Notes: generated from the sequence alone by a model not told the origin. Numbered from the stretch's first letter, positions 25,140 through 33,739 are shown. The stretch is 40,641 nt of DNA from Photorhabdus heterorhabditis (GCF_018448905.1 NZ_RCWA01000039.1:1-40641), one strand, 5' to 3'. Program-made: numbers and translations.

Positions 25140-25391
25140 TATACCCGTCATCTTTCAAGTTGCCTCTTTGTTGGCGGCACTCACTCACCCTGGTCACAGA
25201 GTTATCTATACCCTTCATCTTTCAAGCTGCTGCTTTGTTGGCTGCGTTCACTTACCCCAGTCACATAGTTATCTATGCTCCTGGGGATGCGTTCTCTTGC
25301 CGCCGCACTGCAACTTGAAATCTATTGGGTATATGCTCCCGGGGATTCGTTCCCTTGCCGTCGCGATGCATCTTGAAATCCATTAGGTATA
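25140..25391. repeat. Nested Photorhabdus-type palindromic repeat (MITE-like)
   Basis: Two left-type units start at 25140 and 25207 (TATACCCGTCATCTTTCAAG and TATACCCTTCATCTTTCAAG), each running through a TTTGTTGGC...CACTCACCC or TTCACTTACCC segment to GTTATCTAT. Two right-type units follow (about 25275-25333 and 25334-25391), each with GCTCC(T/C)GGGGAT, CTTGCCG and ending CTTGAAATC...GGTATA. The right end is an imperfect inverted copy of the left end, so a ~126-bp terminal-inverted-repeat element seems to have duplicated its halves. It is non-coding; the two short ORFs crossing it are artefacts. Confidence 0.8.
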
Positions 25392-25790
25392 AACTGAGTT
25401 TTTATCCAGACTTAAATTTTCTCCTTTTTATTTCAAATGATGTATAAATAATTCAGAATATGTCAATTATTGTAATGATTAGCTGAATGTTATTGATTAA
25501 AAGATACAAAATCAGTATAAAATGAAACTTAATAGCTCAAATAGTCCTCGCATAATAATAGATCATTTGATAAGAAATTCAAATTTGGTTTGAACGATTT
25601 GATTGATAAATAAAAATAAGAAATCAACCCAAGCGCATTGAATTGTTTATTTTAATATCGTTTAAAGAATACTACGCCATCATTGGTAATTTTTATTAAA
25701 TTTATTGTTTTATCTTAAACTTATTGTTTTATCTCAAACTTATTGTAATTATACAATTTGGTAACGATAGCCTGAGTCATTTTTGTTTGC

Positions 25791-25828
25791 ATTGAGCATT
25801 GGGAAATACTTTAACGCCAATGCTCAAT
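25791..25828. terminator. 12-bp perfect hairpin at end of the exoU operon
   Basis: ATTGAGCATTGG (25791-25802) pairs exactly with CCAATGCTCAAT (25817-25828) around a 14-base loop, about 50 bases beyond the stop of the chaperone gene. There is no clean T-run on the minus strand, so it may be a weak terminator or mRNA end protector. Confidence 0.45.
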
Positions 25829-25877
25829 TCATATTATATTATGTTTACTGTATTCACGGTGGTGATGTTTATCTGAA

Positions 25878-26276
25878 TTAAACAAACATCATCTCCGTTG
25901 GTTTAGTAATGTCGTCGTCAGGTGGATTTAATATAGGACTTAGGGCTTGGTGACCATCAAGTAATTTATGATAAGCAGAATCACATTCGTCTTCTGTTGC
26001 TTCTGTGGAAAGGGGCAGCCATAGTAGCAAATCCCCGGCAACATCAGCAGTGAGCCGTACAGGGTATAAAGTTGAAAAGGGATTGTTCACTTGCAATAAT
26101 TGCAGCATAACGCCTTGCAGAACTTTACCTGGATAATCACCTAATTTCACTGCTAGCAAATAATTCTCATCAAACCGTTCTAGCAGGACATCGGGAGCTT
26201 GTTTGTTTTTGATACACAGCGTTTCTCCCGCTACAGGCAACTCTAGTTGATATTTTTTTAACCATTCTTGTAACAT
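25878..26276 (-). CDS. spcU: ExoU chaperone, SpcU-like
   Basis: A 132-residue acidic class I T3SS chaperone (MLQEWLKKYQLELPVAGETL; ENYLLAVKLGDYPG; LTADVAGDLLLWLPLS; long helix DECDSAYHKLLDGHQAL). It begins 10 bases after the exoU stop with AGGA upstream, the same effector-then-chaperone order as exoU-spcU in Pseudomonas aeruginosa. Its role would be to bind the ExoU N-terminus, keep it secretion-competent and guide it to the T3SS. Assignment rests on size, fold-like pattern and position more than on a single motif. Confidence 0.85.
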   Translation of the reverse strand: MLQEWLKKYQLELPVAGETLCIKNKQAPDVLLERFDENYLLAVKLGDYPGKVLQGVMLQLLQVNNPFSTLYPVRLTADVAGDLLLWLPLSTEATEDECDSAYHKLLDGHQALSPILNPPDDDITKPTEMMFV

Positions 26277-26285
26277 ATATTATTC

Positions 26286-28316
26286 CTATGCCGTTTTGAT
26301 CATCCAGGCTTTAGCCAGTTCTACCGTTGTTGAAGAGAACGGTTTTTTCCAAGGTTTCATTCTTGCTCCATAGTTATCCGCCAGTTCTGTGAGAGCTTGA
26401 TTGACTTGCTCGGCGGTTGTTGCTCTGGCAAGGCTATGTTCGACTTTACGTAATAGTGCGATATTAGAGGCCGGTTGTCCCATTCGGAATAATGATGGAT
26501 AAACGACTTCACGTGTAATATTCAACGCAATATTAGCGACATCTCTGCGTCTTGCTTCTGTCAGTGCTTGTCCTAATACAGGGGAGTCAATTTTTTCCCC
26601 TGCACTGGCACTGAGTAATCGTTGGAATATTGGGTTATCGCTCTGATTCAATTCGCCAGCAATCCATGCTTTACGCTCAGGTGTCGTCGCTAAGGCATCC
26701 AGTTTCTGCAATGTAGATTGCATGAATGGGGTCATGGTTAACTGATGATCGTTCTCTTCACTGATAATCACAGCCGCTAATTCAGACAGGAATTCCCGGG
26801 CTTCAGCACGGAATTGCGCAATGTCTGAGGTTGCTTCTCGGGATTGTGCCGTAACAGCTGAGAACATTTCATCATCCAGAGATAGTAATGCTTGTTCCAG
26901 GTTATCAAAACGGTGCTGTTCTGTTTGTTTTTCCCGATTCTGCAAGTGTTCTGTTACTGTGGAACTCAGCTTTTCTTGTAGGTGGTTTTTTATCTCGCCG
27001 CTCATGGTGAAATTCAACGTTCCGCTGAGCGTATTGCTAAAATCACCCATCTCTGTTTTTAGCGGGACTGTGACGGTTTGTTCTTTGTACGTTTTCAGAT
27101 CCTTGACCTGTAATGCACTTCTGGCGGTTACAGGTGCACCGACGATCCAATCTACTATTGTGGAGCCAAGGCTACCTTTGGCTGGTACATGTACCTTCTC
27201 TCCTTCAAATTCCAGGATCAGATTATCATTTTGCCGAATAGGAGAGTGTTGATGATGTGGGTTGATCATCTCAGGGACCGGTACGTTTAACATCACACCG
27301 CCGTCTTGGAATTGGGTAATTTCTTGTTCTGTCTGGAAAGGTTGGCTGTGCTCTTCAGGTTTGGAAAATACGATGGGGAAAGAGCCTGAAATATGGGCAG
27401 CACGCGCAATTTCCATGTATGGGGTGAGCGTTGAGCTGAAAACGACCATTTGTGGTTTACCATCAAACATTGCGGTTCCGGTAATATTCAGTGATTTTAT
27501 TTCGGGAATGTGTTTACTCAGAATATCCAAATCTTTAAATGTTACTCCTCCCCCATTGCTGAGCCGATCACGGATGGACGTAATGTCAGGTTTATTGGAA
27601 AGTTCTGGGTGGGCTGCTATCTGCTTTAGCATTGATTTAGCGGATTCCTGGCGGATAACTTTTTCCAGTGGTATAGCTTTGGACTGTATACGCGGAAGCA
27701 GCTTATAAAGTAGGTCAACCAGCTTTCCTAGTGCGCCAAAAGGACCCGCAAACTGTTTACCGGAGCGGGTGATAGGGGGCGAGTTTGATTGTGTCTTGCT
27801 GTTGGGTTTATCTAACAAGGAAATTAGGTCCATTTCATCAGAAAGTTTTTTAAAGCCTGCCGCATTCATACCCGATGCCAATAGTGCGGCAGTAATCCCG
27901 CCCGCAGAAGAACCTGACATGGTACGGATGCCTTTTAACATTCCCTGCTCTTCTAAGGCTTTGATAGCTCCGGGATAGGCGGCGCCTTTAGCTCCTCCTC
28001 CACTGAGTACCAGGCTAGTTAATGGCGGGCGATTCAACTCCAGGCTGACACTACCATTTTCAAATTGTTTTAACGTAATGTGTCGTTTTCCAGCATCTTC
28101 TGCCATAACAGTGGCGTTGCCCCGTGCGGCTGGAGACTGGATTAGGTTACGAACGGCCGTCTCGGCTGGGAGACGTAAAGTTGCCGCTGCACTTTTCAAA
28201 GCATTGGTGAGACTTTGAACTACGGGGTCTTTGGTAACGTTTGTTGGAGACGTATAATTTTTTGTTGCTTCATGAGCAGGAGAAGATATTTTTAAAGGAT
28301 TAATTTGAATTTGCAT
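26286..28316 (-). CDS. exoU: ExoU-like patatin phospholipase T3SS effector
   Basis: A 676-residue cytotoxic effector (Pseudomonas ExoU is 687). Residues ~1-90 are a disordered, Ser/Thr/Pro/Lys-rich secretion and chaperone-binding region. The patatin domain follows: oxyanion loop GGGAKG (106-111), nucleophile elbow GSSAG with Ser137, and catalytic Asp338 in QDGGVMLN; the intervening region is about the same length as in ExoU (Ser142/Asp344). The ~300-residue C-terminus corresponds to ExoU's membrane-targeting, ubiquitin-activated region. ExoU hydrolyses host membrane phospholipids after injection, killing the cell. All catalytic parts are present, so it is probably active. It has its own ExsA-type promoter and sits between two structural operons. 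Confidence 0.92.
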   Translation of the reverse strand: MQIQINPLKISSPAHEATKNYTSPTNVTKDPVVQSLTNALKSAAATLRLPAETAVRNLIQSPAARGNATVMAEDAGKRHITLKQFENGSVSLELNRPPLTSLVLSGGGAKGAAYPGAIKALEEQGMLKGIRTMSGSSAGGITAALLASGMNAAGFKKLSDEMDLISLLDKPNSKTQSNSPPITRSGKQFAGPFGALGKLVDLLYKLLPRIQSKAIPLEKVIRQESAKSMLKQIAAHPELSNKPDITSIRDRLSNGGGVTFKDLDILSKHIPEIKSLNITGTAMFDGKPQMVVFSSTLTPYMEIARAAHISGSFPIVFSKPEEHSQPFQTEQEITQFQDGGVMLNVPVPEMINPHHQHSPIRQNDNLILEFEGEKVHVPAKGSLGSTIVDWIVGAPVTARSALQVKDLKTYKEQTVTVPLKTEMGDFSNTLSGTLNFTMSGEIKNHLQEKLSSTVTEHLQNREKQTEQHRFDNLEQALLSLDDEMFSAVTAQSREATSDIAQFRAEAREFLSELAAVIISEENDHQLTMTPFMQSTLQKLDALATTPERKAWIAGELNQSDNPIFQRLLSASAGEKIDSPVLGQALTEARRRDVANIALNITREVVYPSLFRMGQPASNIALLRKVEHSLARATTAEQVNQALTELADNYGARMKPWKKPFSSTTVELAKAWMIKTA

Positions 28317-28348
28317 CTTTAGATACTCTCCAAAAGAATTTTAGAGAG

Positions 28349-28399
28349 ATACTAATGCAAGACACGCAAATCGTTTTACGTAATTAGTCGAGTTTTTAT
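28349..28399 (-). promoter_or_regulatory. Predicted ExsA-dependent promoter of exoU-spcU
   Basis: The minus strand 28399-28375 reads ATAAAAACTCGACT..., with the A-rich block, GAC at positions 11-13 and a GTAA block at 21-24 of the ExsA consensus, but about seven mismatches. The TAGTAT hexamer (28354-28349) follows after 21 bp, identical spacing to the other three sites. The mRNA start would be about 25 bases before the exoU ATG. This is the weakest of the four sites. Confidence 0.45.
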
Positions 28400-28568
28400 C
28401 AAGTTGCTTCGTCGCTTAAAAGAAAAGTGGTTTAACAAGCTATAAATTGAACAAACCTTAAATAAATAGAGTTGCCGACGATGATCGAAACATAGTGAAC
28501 ATTTACCTGTGGTGTTATCAGTATGGACGGTTTTGCATTATCAAAAGTCTAATAATATATGGAGAAGG

Positions 28569-29624
28569 TTATAATTCAGGAGAGCGATCCTGCCATTGAT
28601 CTAACCAGCGTAGAACTTCGGCGGTGGCTTGGATCAGATCAGCTGGAATATAGTGGTCGATGAGACCATCTTGATAAAGTGCCCGTGCGAGAGGGATTCG
28701 CTGTAATACGGGGATACCTTCTTCCTCGGCAATACGCCGGACCTGTAGGGCTTGGGCATCGGTAAACTTGAGCGTGATGAGAGGTAAAGGTGTTTCTCCT
28801 TTCTTATAACGGATACCGATGGCTAGGTGAGTTGGGTTAGCAATTATCACTGATGAATTCTTGACGCTGGCGCGCATATTGCTTGATTGTAATTCCTGGT
28901 GAAACTGGCGCCGTTTACTTTTGATCTCTGGGCTGCCTTCACTTTCTTTATATTCCCGTTTAATCTCGTCTTTGCTCATTCTGAGCTGTTTAATATGTTG
29001 GTAATGTTCGAAGGCATAATCGGCAATAGAAATGATAATAAACCCGATACCGCATACAGTCATTAGCTGGGTTAACATCATACCAAGTACCGGAATAATA
29101 CATCTTAACCCGCATTCCGGTAGGTTTAGTAGCCCCTGTAGATTACCTGCCAGAGTAACCCAGATTAGGGTACAGAGTAGACCTACTTTGAGTATTGATT
29201 TGACGAATTCTACCAGGCTCTTGATAGAAAAAATTCTCTTGGCACCTTCGACAGGGTTGATTTTTTTAATATCAGGTTTGATTGAATTTCCACTCAGCAG
29301 GAAACCGTATTGAGCGAAGTGTGATACCAGCGATAATGAAACGGAAACGCTCAAAATTGGCAGGCAAAGGTAGACCAGTTCCTGCATCAGGTTTTCAACG
29401 ACATGATTGAGGGCTTGGGGGAAGGGTTTCTCCAGCAGGTTAGTAGGAATCAACATCAGTTTACTCAGATGTTCCAGATAGTAATCAGACATAACCATTA
29501 TCATACCAATCAGTCCCAGGATTAAGGAGGTAGATACTACTTCAGCACTCTTGATTACTTGGCCTTTTTTGCGGGCATCTCTGAGTTTCTTGGGCGTAGG
29601 TTTTTCAGTTTTCTCTCCACTCAT
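28569..29624 (-). CDS. sctU: T3SS switch protein SctU (YscU/PscU)
   Basis: A 351-residue export-apparatus protein that switches substrate specificity from needle to effectors. It opens MSGEKTEKPTPKKLRDARKKG, has four transmembrane helices between about residues 30 and 200, and a cytosolic domain with the autocleavage motif NPTH (Asn263-Pro264-Thr265-His266), followed by TEEEGIPV-like RIAEEEGIPVLQRIPLARAL. Everything needed for self-cleavage is present. It is the last gene of the sctN-U operon and overlaps sctT by 4 bases. ExoU has been placed just downstream of it. Confidence 0.96.
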   Translation of the reverse strand: MSGEKTEKPTPKKLRDARKKGQVIKSAEVVSTSLILGLIGMIMVMSDYYLEHLSKLMLIPTNLLEKPFPQALNHVVENLMQELVYLCLPILSVSVSLSLVSHFAQYGFLLSGNSIKPDIKKINPVEGAKRIFSIKSLVEFVKSILKVGLLCTLIWVTLAGNLQGLLNLPECGLRCIIPVLGMMLTQLMTVCGIGFIIISIADYAFEHYQHIKQLRMSKDEIKREYKESEGSPEIKSKRRQFHQELQSSNMRASVKNSSVIIANPTHLAIGIRYKKGETPLPLITLKFTDAQALQVRRIAEEEGIPVLQRIPLARALYQDGLIDHYIPADLIQATAEVLRWLDQWQDRSPEL

Positions 29625-30409
29625 GGGACCTCCAGGATCGGGGTTAACATGTTCAAAGGAGAGAGGGTTAACAGCACCTTATCATAGGCATGGTGCATCA
29701 GTAACCAGATATAGATAACCAGTAGCAGACTGGCAATTGCACTCTTGATCGGCATTGCTAACACGAAAACATTGAGAGAGGGAGCAAAACGGCTAATCAA
29801 TGCCAATCCAAATTCTGCCAGAAACATGGCAATTAACAGGGGGGCAGCCATCAAGGCGCAAAGTTGTAGCAGATAACTGAACTGACCATAGAAAAAACTG
29901 ATCCACTGGTTGGTGATTTGGGGGAAGAACTGGGCTACCGGCCAACTGTTATAGCTCTGAAATAGGGCACTAAGTAGACTAAGAAAAGCACCGCCGGAGA
30001 AAAAAAGTGTGATCAGAGTTTGAGTTAATAACAGACCGGTAGGTGAAGTTTGGCTTCCAAGGGAAGGGTTAAGTACTGAAGCCATTGCTGCTCCCCGCTG
30101 GTTATCCACAATAAAACCTGTGGCTTCCATGGCCCAAAATGGGATAGAAGCGATAAAGCCGATTAGTGAGCCAAGCAAGACTTCTTTGCCAAGCAGCATC
30201 ATCAATTCCAGGCTGCCAAAAGTGGGCAGGGCGCTACCGGCTATCGTTGGGTAAACATAAAGGGCCAGTGAGCAAGCTACACTGTTACGAATCATTCCAC
30301 CTCCCAGCATCTGTTTGCTGAGGACAGGGAATATCACGAAACAACTCATAATGCGTGGTAACAGCAGGGTATAGGCAAGTATGTGTTGCTGAAGCTCTTG
30401 TAGCGTCAT
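29621..30409 (-). CDS. sctT: T3SS export apparatus protein SctT (YscT/PscT)
   Basis: A 262-residue FliR-family membrane protein with about six hydrophobic segments (TLLLPRIMSCFVIFPVLSKQ at the start; LVIYIWLLMHH near the end). Conserved FliR/YscT stretches include LLGSLIGFIASIPFWAMEATGFIVDNQRG and the TGLLLTQTLITLFF region. It forms the core export gate with SctR and SctS. ATGA overlap with the upstream sctS. Confidence 0.95.
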   Translation of the reverse strand: MTLQELQQHILAYTLLLPRIMSCFVIFPVLSKQMLGGGMIRNSVACSLALYVYPTIAGSALPTFGSLELMMLLGKEVLLGSLIGFIASIPFWAMEATGFIVDNQRGAAMASVLNPSLGSQTSPTGLLLTQTLITLFFSGGAFLSLLSALFQSYNSWPVAQFFPQITNQWISFFYGQFSYLLQLCALMAAPLLIAMFLAEFGLALISRFAPSLNVFVLAMPIKSAIASLLLVIYIWLLMHHAYDKVLLTLSPLNMLTPILEVP

Positions 30410-30672
30410 TTGATCAATGGCACCTTGAGAAAGGCCATGTTGGCGAAGCTGTAGAGCTCGTTGCCAAGCCAGGTAGCAGTGGCAAATAGAGTGATGATGA
30501 CCGCAATTAATTTGATGACAAAACCTAATGTTTGTTCTTGTATTTGGGTGAGTGCTTGGATCAGAGAAACCAGTGTTCCCACTGCGGCAGCCATCAGTAC
30601 AGGTGGCAGGGAAAGGATTAACACTAACCAGAGAGATTGACTGGTGAAATGTAGAATGTCAGCGTTACTCAT
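30406..30672 (-). CDS. sctS: T3SS export apparatus protein SctS (YscS/PscS)
   Basis: An 88-residue FliQ-family protein with two transmembrane hairpin helices (LWLVLILSLPPVLMAAAVGTLVSL and VIKLIAVIITLFATATWLG) joined by the conserved polar turn IQALTQIQEQTLGF. It is part of the SctRST export gate. It starts 2 bases after the sctR stop. Confidence 0.96.
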   Translation of the reverse strand: MSNADILHFTSQSLWLVLILSLPPVLMAAAVGTLVSLIQALTQIQEQTLGFVIKLIAVIITLFATATWLGNELYSFANMAFLKVPLIK

Positions 30673-30674
30673 AT

Positions 30675-31328
30675 TTAACTTCCATAACTGATGACAAGGC
30701 CGTGTGTCAGGCGTGTCCAGCCATCAAGCAGGACAAATAGTAGTAACTTGAAAGGAAGAGAAATGGTCATGGGAGAAACCATCATCATTCCCATTGCGAG
30801 CAGAATATTAGAAATAATGAGATCGATCGCAATAAATGGCAAATAAAGAAGAAACCCAATTTCAAATGCTCGGGTTAACTCACTGACGGTAAAGGCTGGT
30901 AGTAAGATTAGCAGGCTGTCTGGTTCTAGCCGGTCTGCGTATTGGCTTGGCCAAATTTGTCGGGTGCTATCGATAAAGAAAGTGCGTTCACTGGGCTTAA
31001 TATGTTGTTTGAGAAAGTTCCGATAAGGCGCCATGCCCTCTTCCAGGAATTTTTCTACTGATTGTGCGTTGCTAAATGAAACTTCGTTCTGACGCAGGTA
31101 ATCCTGAGTAGCAAACCCCACAGGAGCCATCACGTAGATAGTGAGGATAATTGCCAGCCCATACATAGCCATGTTGGGCGGGATTTGTTGTACTCCCAAG
31201 GCATTACGTAATAAGGAAAATACCACACTCAGTTTGAGAAAAGAGGTGGCCATCACGGCAATAAAAGGGAGCAGTGATAGTAGTGCAAGTCCGATGATGA
31301 GATCTAGCTCGTCCGGTAGCTGGATCAT
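30675..31328 (-). CDS. sctR: T3SS export apparatus protein SctR (YscR/PscR)
   Basis: A 217-residue FliP-family protein. Signature stretches are MATSFLKLSVVFSLLRNALGVQQIPPN near the start and the LPFIAIDLIISNILLAMGMMM region with PMTISLPFKLLLFVLLDGW. Four transmembrane helices flank a periplasmic part (about residues 75-130). It forms the pentameric centre of the export gate. Its ATG overlaps the sctQ stop (ATGA). Confidence 0.96.
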   Translation of the reverse strand: MIQLPDELDLIIGLALLSLLPFIAVMATSFLKLSVVFSLLRNALGVQQIPPNMAMYGLAIILTIYVMAPVGFATQDYLRQNEVSFSNAQSVEKFLEEGMAPYRNFLKQHIKPSERTFFIDSTRQIWPSQYADRLEPDSLLILLPAFTVSELTRAFEIGFLLYLPFIAIDLIISNILLAMGMMMVSPMTISLPFKLLLFVLLDGWTRLTHGLVISYGS

Positions 31329-31603
31329 GATTCTTTTTCCATGGCAAGGTGCTCAACTCTTATTCCCAAACGTCCCTGAATATCCACTAGCCTTCCTGAG
31401 CCGAGGCATTTTTGGTTGACGAGAATACGCACTTCGCCATCTGGCGGGATACCAAGATCAAGTAATGAACCGGGTTGTAGACTGGTAAGTGTATGCAAAT
31501 CAATAATCTGGCGACCTACTTCGAAACTGACATGAACCTCTAAGCTGTCTAAGTCCGTTACTGACGAAGTGTTGCTGGGACTGTCAGGAGAGGGTGTGTG
31601 CAT
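31325..31603 (-). CDS. Probable internally initiated SctQ-C (SpoA domain)
   Basis: In frame with sctQ, an ATG at 31603 (MHTPSPDS...) begins just before the last SpoA domain and would give a 92-residue protein. GGAG at 31616-31613 precedes it by 9 bases, a usable ribosome site inside the gene. In Yersinia, YscQ makes such a C-terminal product from an internal start and it is needed for secretion. The same arrangement here is a prediction from motif and position. Confidence 0.65.
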   Translation of the reverse strand: MHTPSPDSPSNTSSVTDLDSLEVHVSFEVGRQIIDLHTLTSLQPGSLLDLGIPPDGEVRILVNQKCLGSGRLVDIQGRLGIRVEHLAMEKES

Positions 31604-32254
31604 AGTGATTAACTCCAGTTTATATTCATGATATTTAAAGTAGGCCCAGGGGCGCCCTTCCAGGTACCCTAACAGAGGAGTATCTGGTTGCAGCTGGGGG
31701 GACAATAGCAGTACATCCCCAGATTCCAGGGTGCGAAATTCGTTCAAGGTCAGGTTTATTGCTCCCCATTGTAGAGAAAGTAGTAATGGAATGGTCAGGT
31801 ATTCGCCCGGTTGACGTTTTGGCAATATGGCAAGTAAGGGAGAGGGTTCTGGTAACCAGAGCGGTAATGTGGCACCTTGCCGTTCAAAGCGCAATAGTAA
31901 GCAGATTGACAAAGAGGGAGCCGATGTGGTACGCAGTGCTGACCATGATAGATCGGATAGCATCTTACTCTGGTGTTCCAGTAGTGATAGCAGTAGATCC
32001 TGAGGAAGTGAGGATAAGTCCGCTTGTTGCAGCTCAGGAGTAAGCCACAGGCTCAGTTCAGCTGCATGGCAATAAAAACAGAATGTATGCCCTTTCCAAT
32101 GGGCAAGTAGTACTCTGTCCAATGTTTGCGGGGGAGAGACGACATCCAGGGAGAGGTGACCATTAGCCCAGCTAAATTGTTGCTGATGACGACTCAAGGT
32201 TTGACGCACGGTCAATTCTTCCAGTGAGACTTTGGGTAAGGTCAGGTTATTCAT
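31325..32254 (-). CDS. sctQ: T3SS cytosolic ring protein SctQ (YscQ/PscQ)
   Basis: A 309-residue sorting-platform protein that recruits substrates and links SctK and SctL. The C-terminal ~80 residues form a SpoA domain (LEVHVSFEVGRQIIDLHTL; GSLLDLGIPPDGEVRILVN; GRLVDIQGRLGIRVE), and a first SpoA-like domain precedes it. I start it at the ATG at 32254, which overlaps the sctP stop (ATGA); an in-frame ATG at 32269 lies inside sctP. An internal start for the free C-terminal domain is listed separately. Confidence 0.94.
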   Translation of the reverse strand: MNNLTLPKVSLEELTVRQTLSRHQQQFSWANGHLSLDVVSPPQTLDRVLLAHWKGHTFCFYCHAAELSLWLTPELQQADLSSLPQDLLLSLLEHQSKMLSDLSWSALRTTSAPSLSICLLLRFERQGATLPLWLPEPSPLLAILPKRQPGEYLTIPLLLSLQWGAINLTLNEFRTLESGDVLLLSPQLQPDTPLLGYLEGRPWAYFKYHEYKLELITMHTPSPDSPSNTSSVTDLDSLEVHVSFEVGRQIIDLHTLTSLQPGSLLDLGIPPDGEVRILVNQKCLGSGRLVDIQGRLGIRVEHLAMEKES

Positions 32255-33729
32255 ACATCGTCTTCCCATTCTTCATATATGTTGCGACGTTGGCGTGAAC
32301 CATGCTCGCTATCCGTTTGAGAGGGAAGAGAGAGTTCGATCGTTTGTGTTGGATAAAGGAGCTGTAAACGTTCAAGCAACTCAAAGCGTGCCTGCTTCAG
32401 TAGTTGTTGGGTTGTCGGATTCGCCAGAATCTCTATTTGAAGTTTGCCATTCTCGTTGGTTAGTTGGATCTCAAGAGCGCCTAGGTTAGGCAGTGTCAGA
32501 TGTAATGTCGTCGGATGTGGATGTCGTGTTAGTTCTATACTAATCTCTATACCCAGTTTATCAATCAGCGCCGCTAAAAGGGGAGAAGAGGCTGAGGCTG
32601 CTTGCATCGTAGCTAGTATGCGCTCTCCTGGCAGGAGTTGTGTTTGTGGCAAGAAAAGCCCTTTCCCATCTGATTCGTTAGGGTAAGAGGGCTGAGTGTC
32701 AGATTCTGTTGGCTTCGACGCCGACAGAGGGGGCATCTCTAATTCGTTGAGGAGCTTGCTTTCTGCAATACCAAGTTCATTGGGATGGTAGATAGGTATA
32801 GGTAAAGTCAGATCTGCTTGCTGGCGAGGAATTACCCTTTGTTGTGTGTCTGGTCGTGTGGATATATCAGGTGTTGTCCGAGTCGCCGGGTAGTCTGTCG
32901 GTTTATTGTTTGGGTCTTCCCATACAGGGATAGCTACCGTGTCAGGATAAGAAGTAATCGTAGAGGTGATATCGACCAGTTCTAGATCAGAAATGGGTTG
33001 GGTGTTCTGGTTTGTCTGACGCGTAGGGAGATCAGGTATTGCCAGAGAGCCTGTCCATTTATGTGTCAGAGATTGTTTTATTTCAATCGTGATTTCATTG
33101 AGGTGATGAACAGATGCCGATAGATTTTCTTTCTGATCCAGTTCAGCTTGCCAGTAGCTAGAGTTTATATCACCTCCTTGAGAGAGGGTTGGTGCATCAC
33201 GGTTTAGCCGTGGCTGGAGAGTCGTTTGCTGTGTATCTGGTTGGGTGGCGAATATGTTTGGCGTTGTTTTAGTCATTGGATAATGTGCTGGTTCACCGTT
33301 TGCGTCTTTCTGTACAGCTATGGTGTTTCTCTGTTTGTGTTCAATGATTGTCTCCGCAGGGGGAGAAACAAATGTTGGTAAGATTTCCCTCTGATTTGGG
33401 CTAGCCTGGCTCTCTTCTCTATTATTATGTGAAACGGGAGAGATACTATGGTGTGGCTGTGGTAAAGAATGTATACCCGGGTCATTGGTTGTTAGGTGCA
33501 TGGAGTCGAATGAAGAAAGTTCCTCATTTGAGTCATCCGTGGAATGCAAATTCGCTGTTCTGTTATTTGTCTTCGTGTCATTTAACGATTGTTCCGACCG
33601 TGGTGGTGTTGGCTGACGTGTGTGTGAGGTGATAGCCAGCTCGAAACGGCGTTGCAAGTCTGCGTCTGCCGCCACGGAGGACTCTGGGAGGGAGGATACA
33701 CCTTTGCCGATAGCTGTCAGTGGGTTCAT
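32251..33729 (-). CDS. sctP: Needle-length regulator SctP (YscP/PscP)
   Basis: A 492-residue secreted molecular ruler that sets needle length and triggers the SctU switch. The long central part is Pro/Thr/Asn/Gln-rich and contains a repeated ~35-residue motif (YPMTKTTPNIFATQPDTQQ, about residues 155-190 of this start; YPATRTTPDISTRPDTQQ, about 280-315). The last ~120 residues (LLAALIDKLGIEISIELTRH...LPNLGALEIQLTNENGKLQI...LLERLQLLYP) form the T3S4 switch domain. I chose the ATG at 33729 (MNPLTAIGKG), 11 bases after the sctO stop; an upstream ATG at 33795 would overlap sctO by 56 bases. Confidence 0.9.
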   Translation of the reverse strand: MNPLTAIGKGVSSLPESSVAADADLQRRFELAITSHTRQPTPPRSEQSLNDTKTNNRTANLHSTDDSNEELSSFDSMHLTTNDPGIHSLPQPHHSISPVSHNNREESQASPNQREILPTFVSPPAETIIEHKQRNTIAVQKDANGEPAHYPMTKTTPNIFATQPDTQQTTLQPRLNRDAPTLSQGGDINSSYWQAELDQKENLSASVHHLNEITIEIKQSLTHKWTGSLAIPDLPTRQTNQNTQPISDLELVDITSTITSYPDTVAIPVWEDPNNKPTDYPATRTTPDISTRPDTQQRVIPRQQADLTLPIPIYHPNELGIAESKLLNELEMPPLSASKPTESDTQPSYPNESDGKGLFLPQTQLLPGERILATMQAASASSPLLAALIDKLGIEISIELTRHPHPTTLHLTLPNLGALEIQLTNENGKLQIEILANPTTQQLLKQARFELLERLQLLYPTQTIELSLPSQTDSEHGSRQRRNIYEEWEDDV

Positions 33730-33739
33730 GCTTTCTGTT

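Larger units (their letters stand above)
24692..25877. other. 1.2-kb non-coding region between exsA and the exoU module
   Basis: It contains the exsA promoter region (AT-rich, no clear hexamers), the complex repeat at 25140-25391, more AT-rich DNA, and a hairpin at 25791-25828 near the end of the exoU operon. No gene or convincing remnant was found in any frame. Confidence 0.6.

Noticed and set aside
25121-25386. Two short overlapping plus-strand ORFs
   Set aside because: They lie inside the palindromic repeat and are translations of repeat units.
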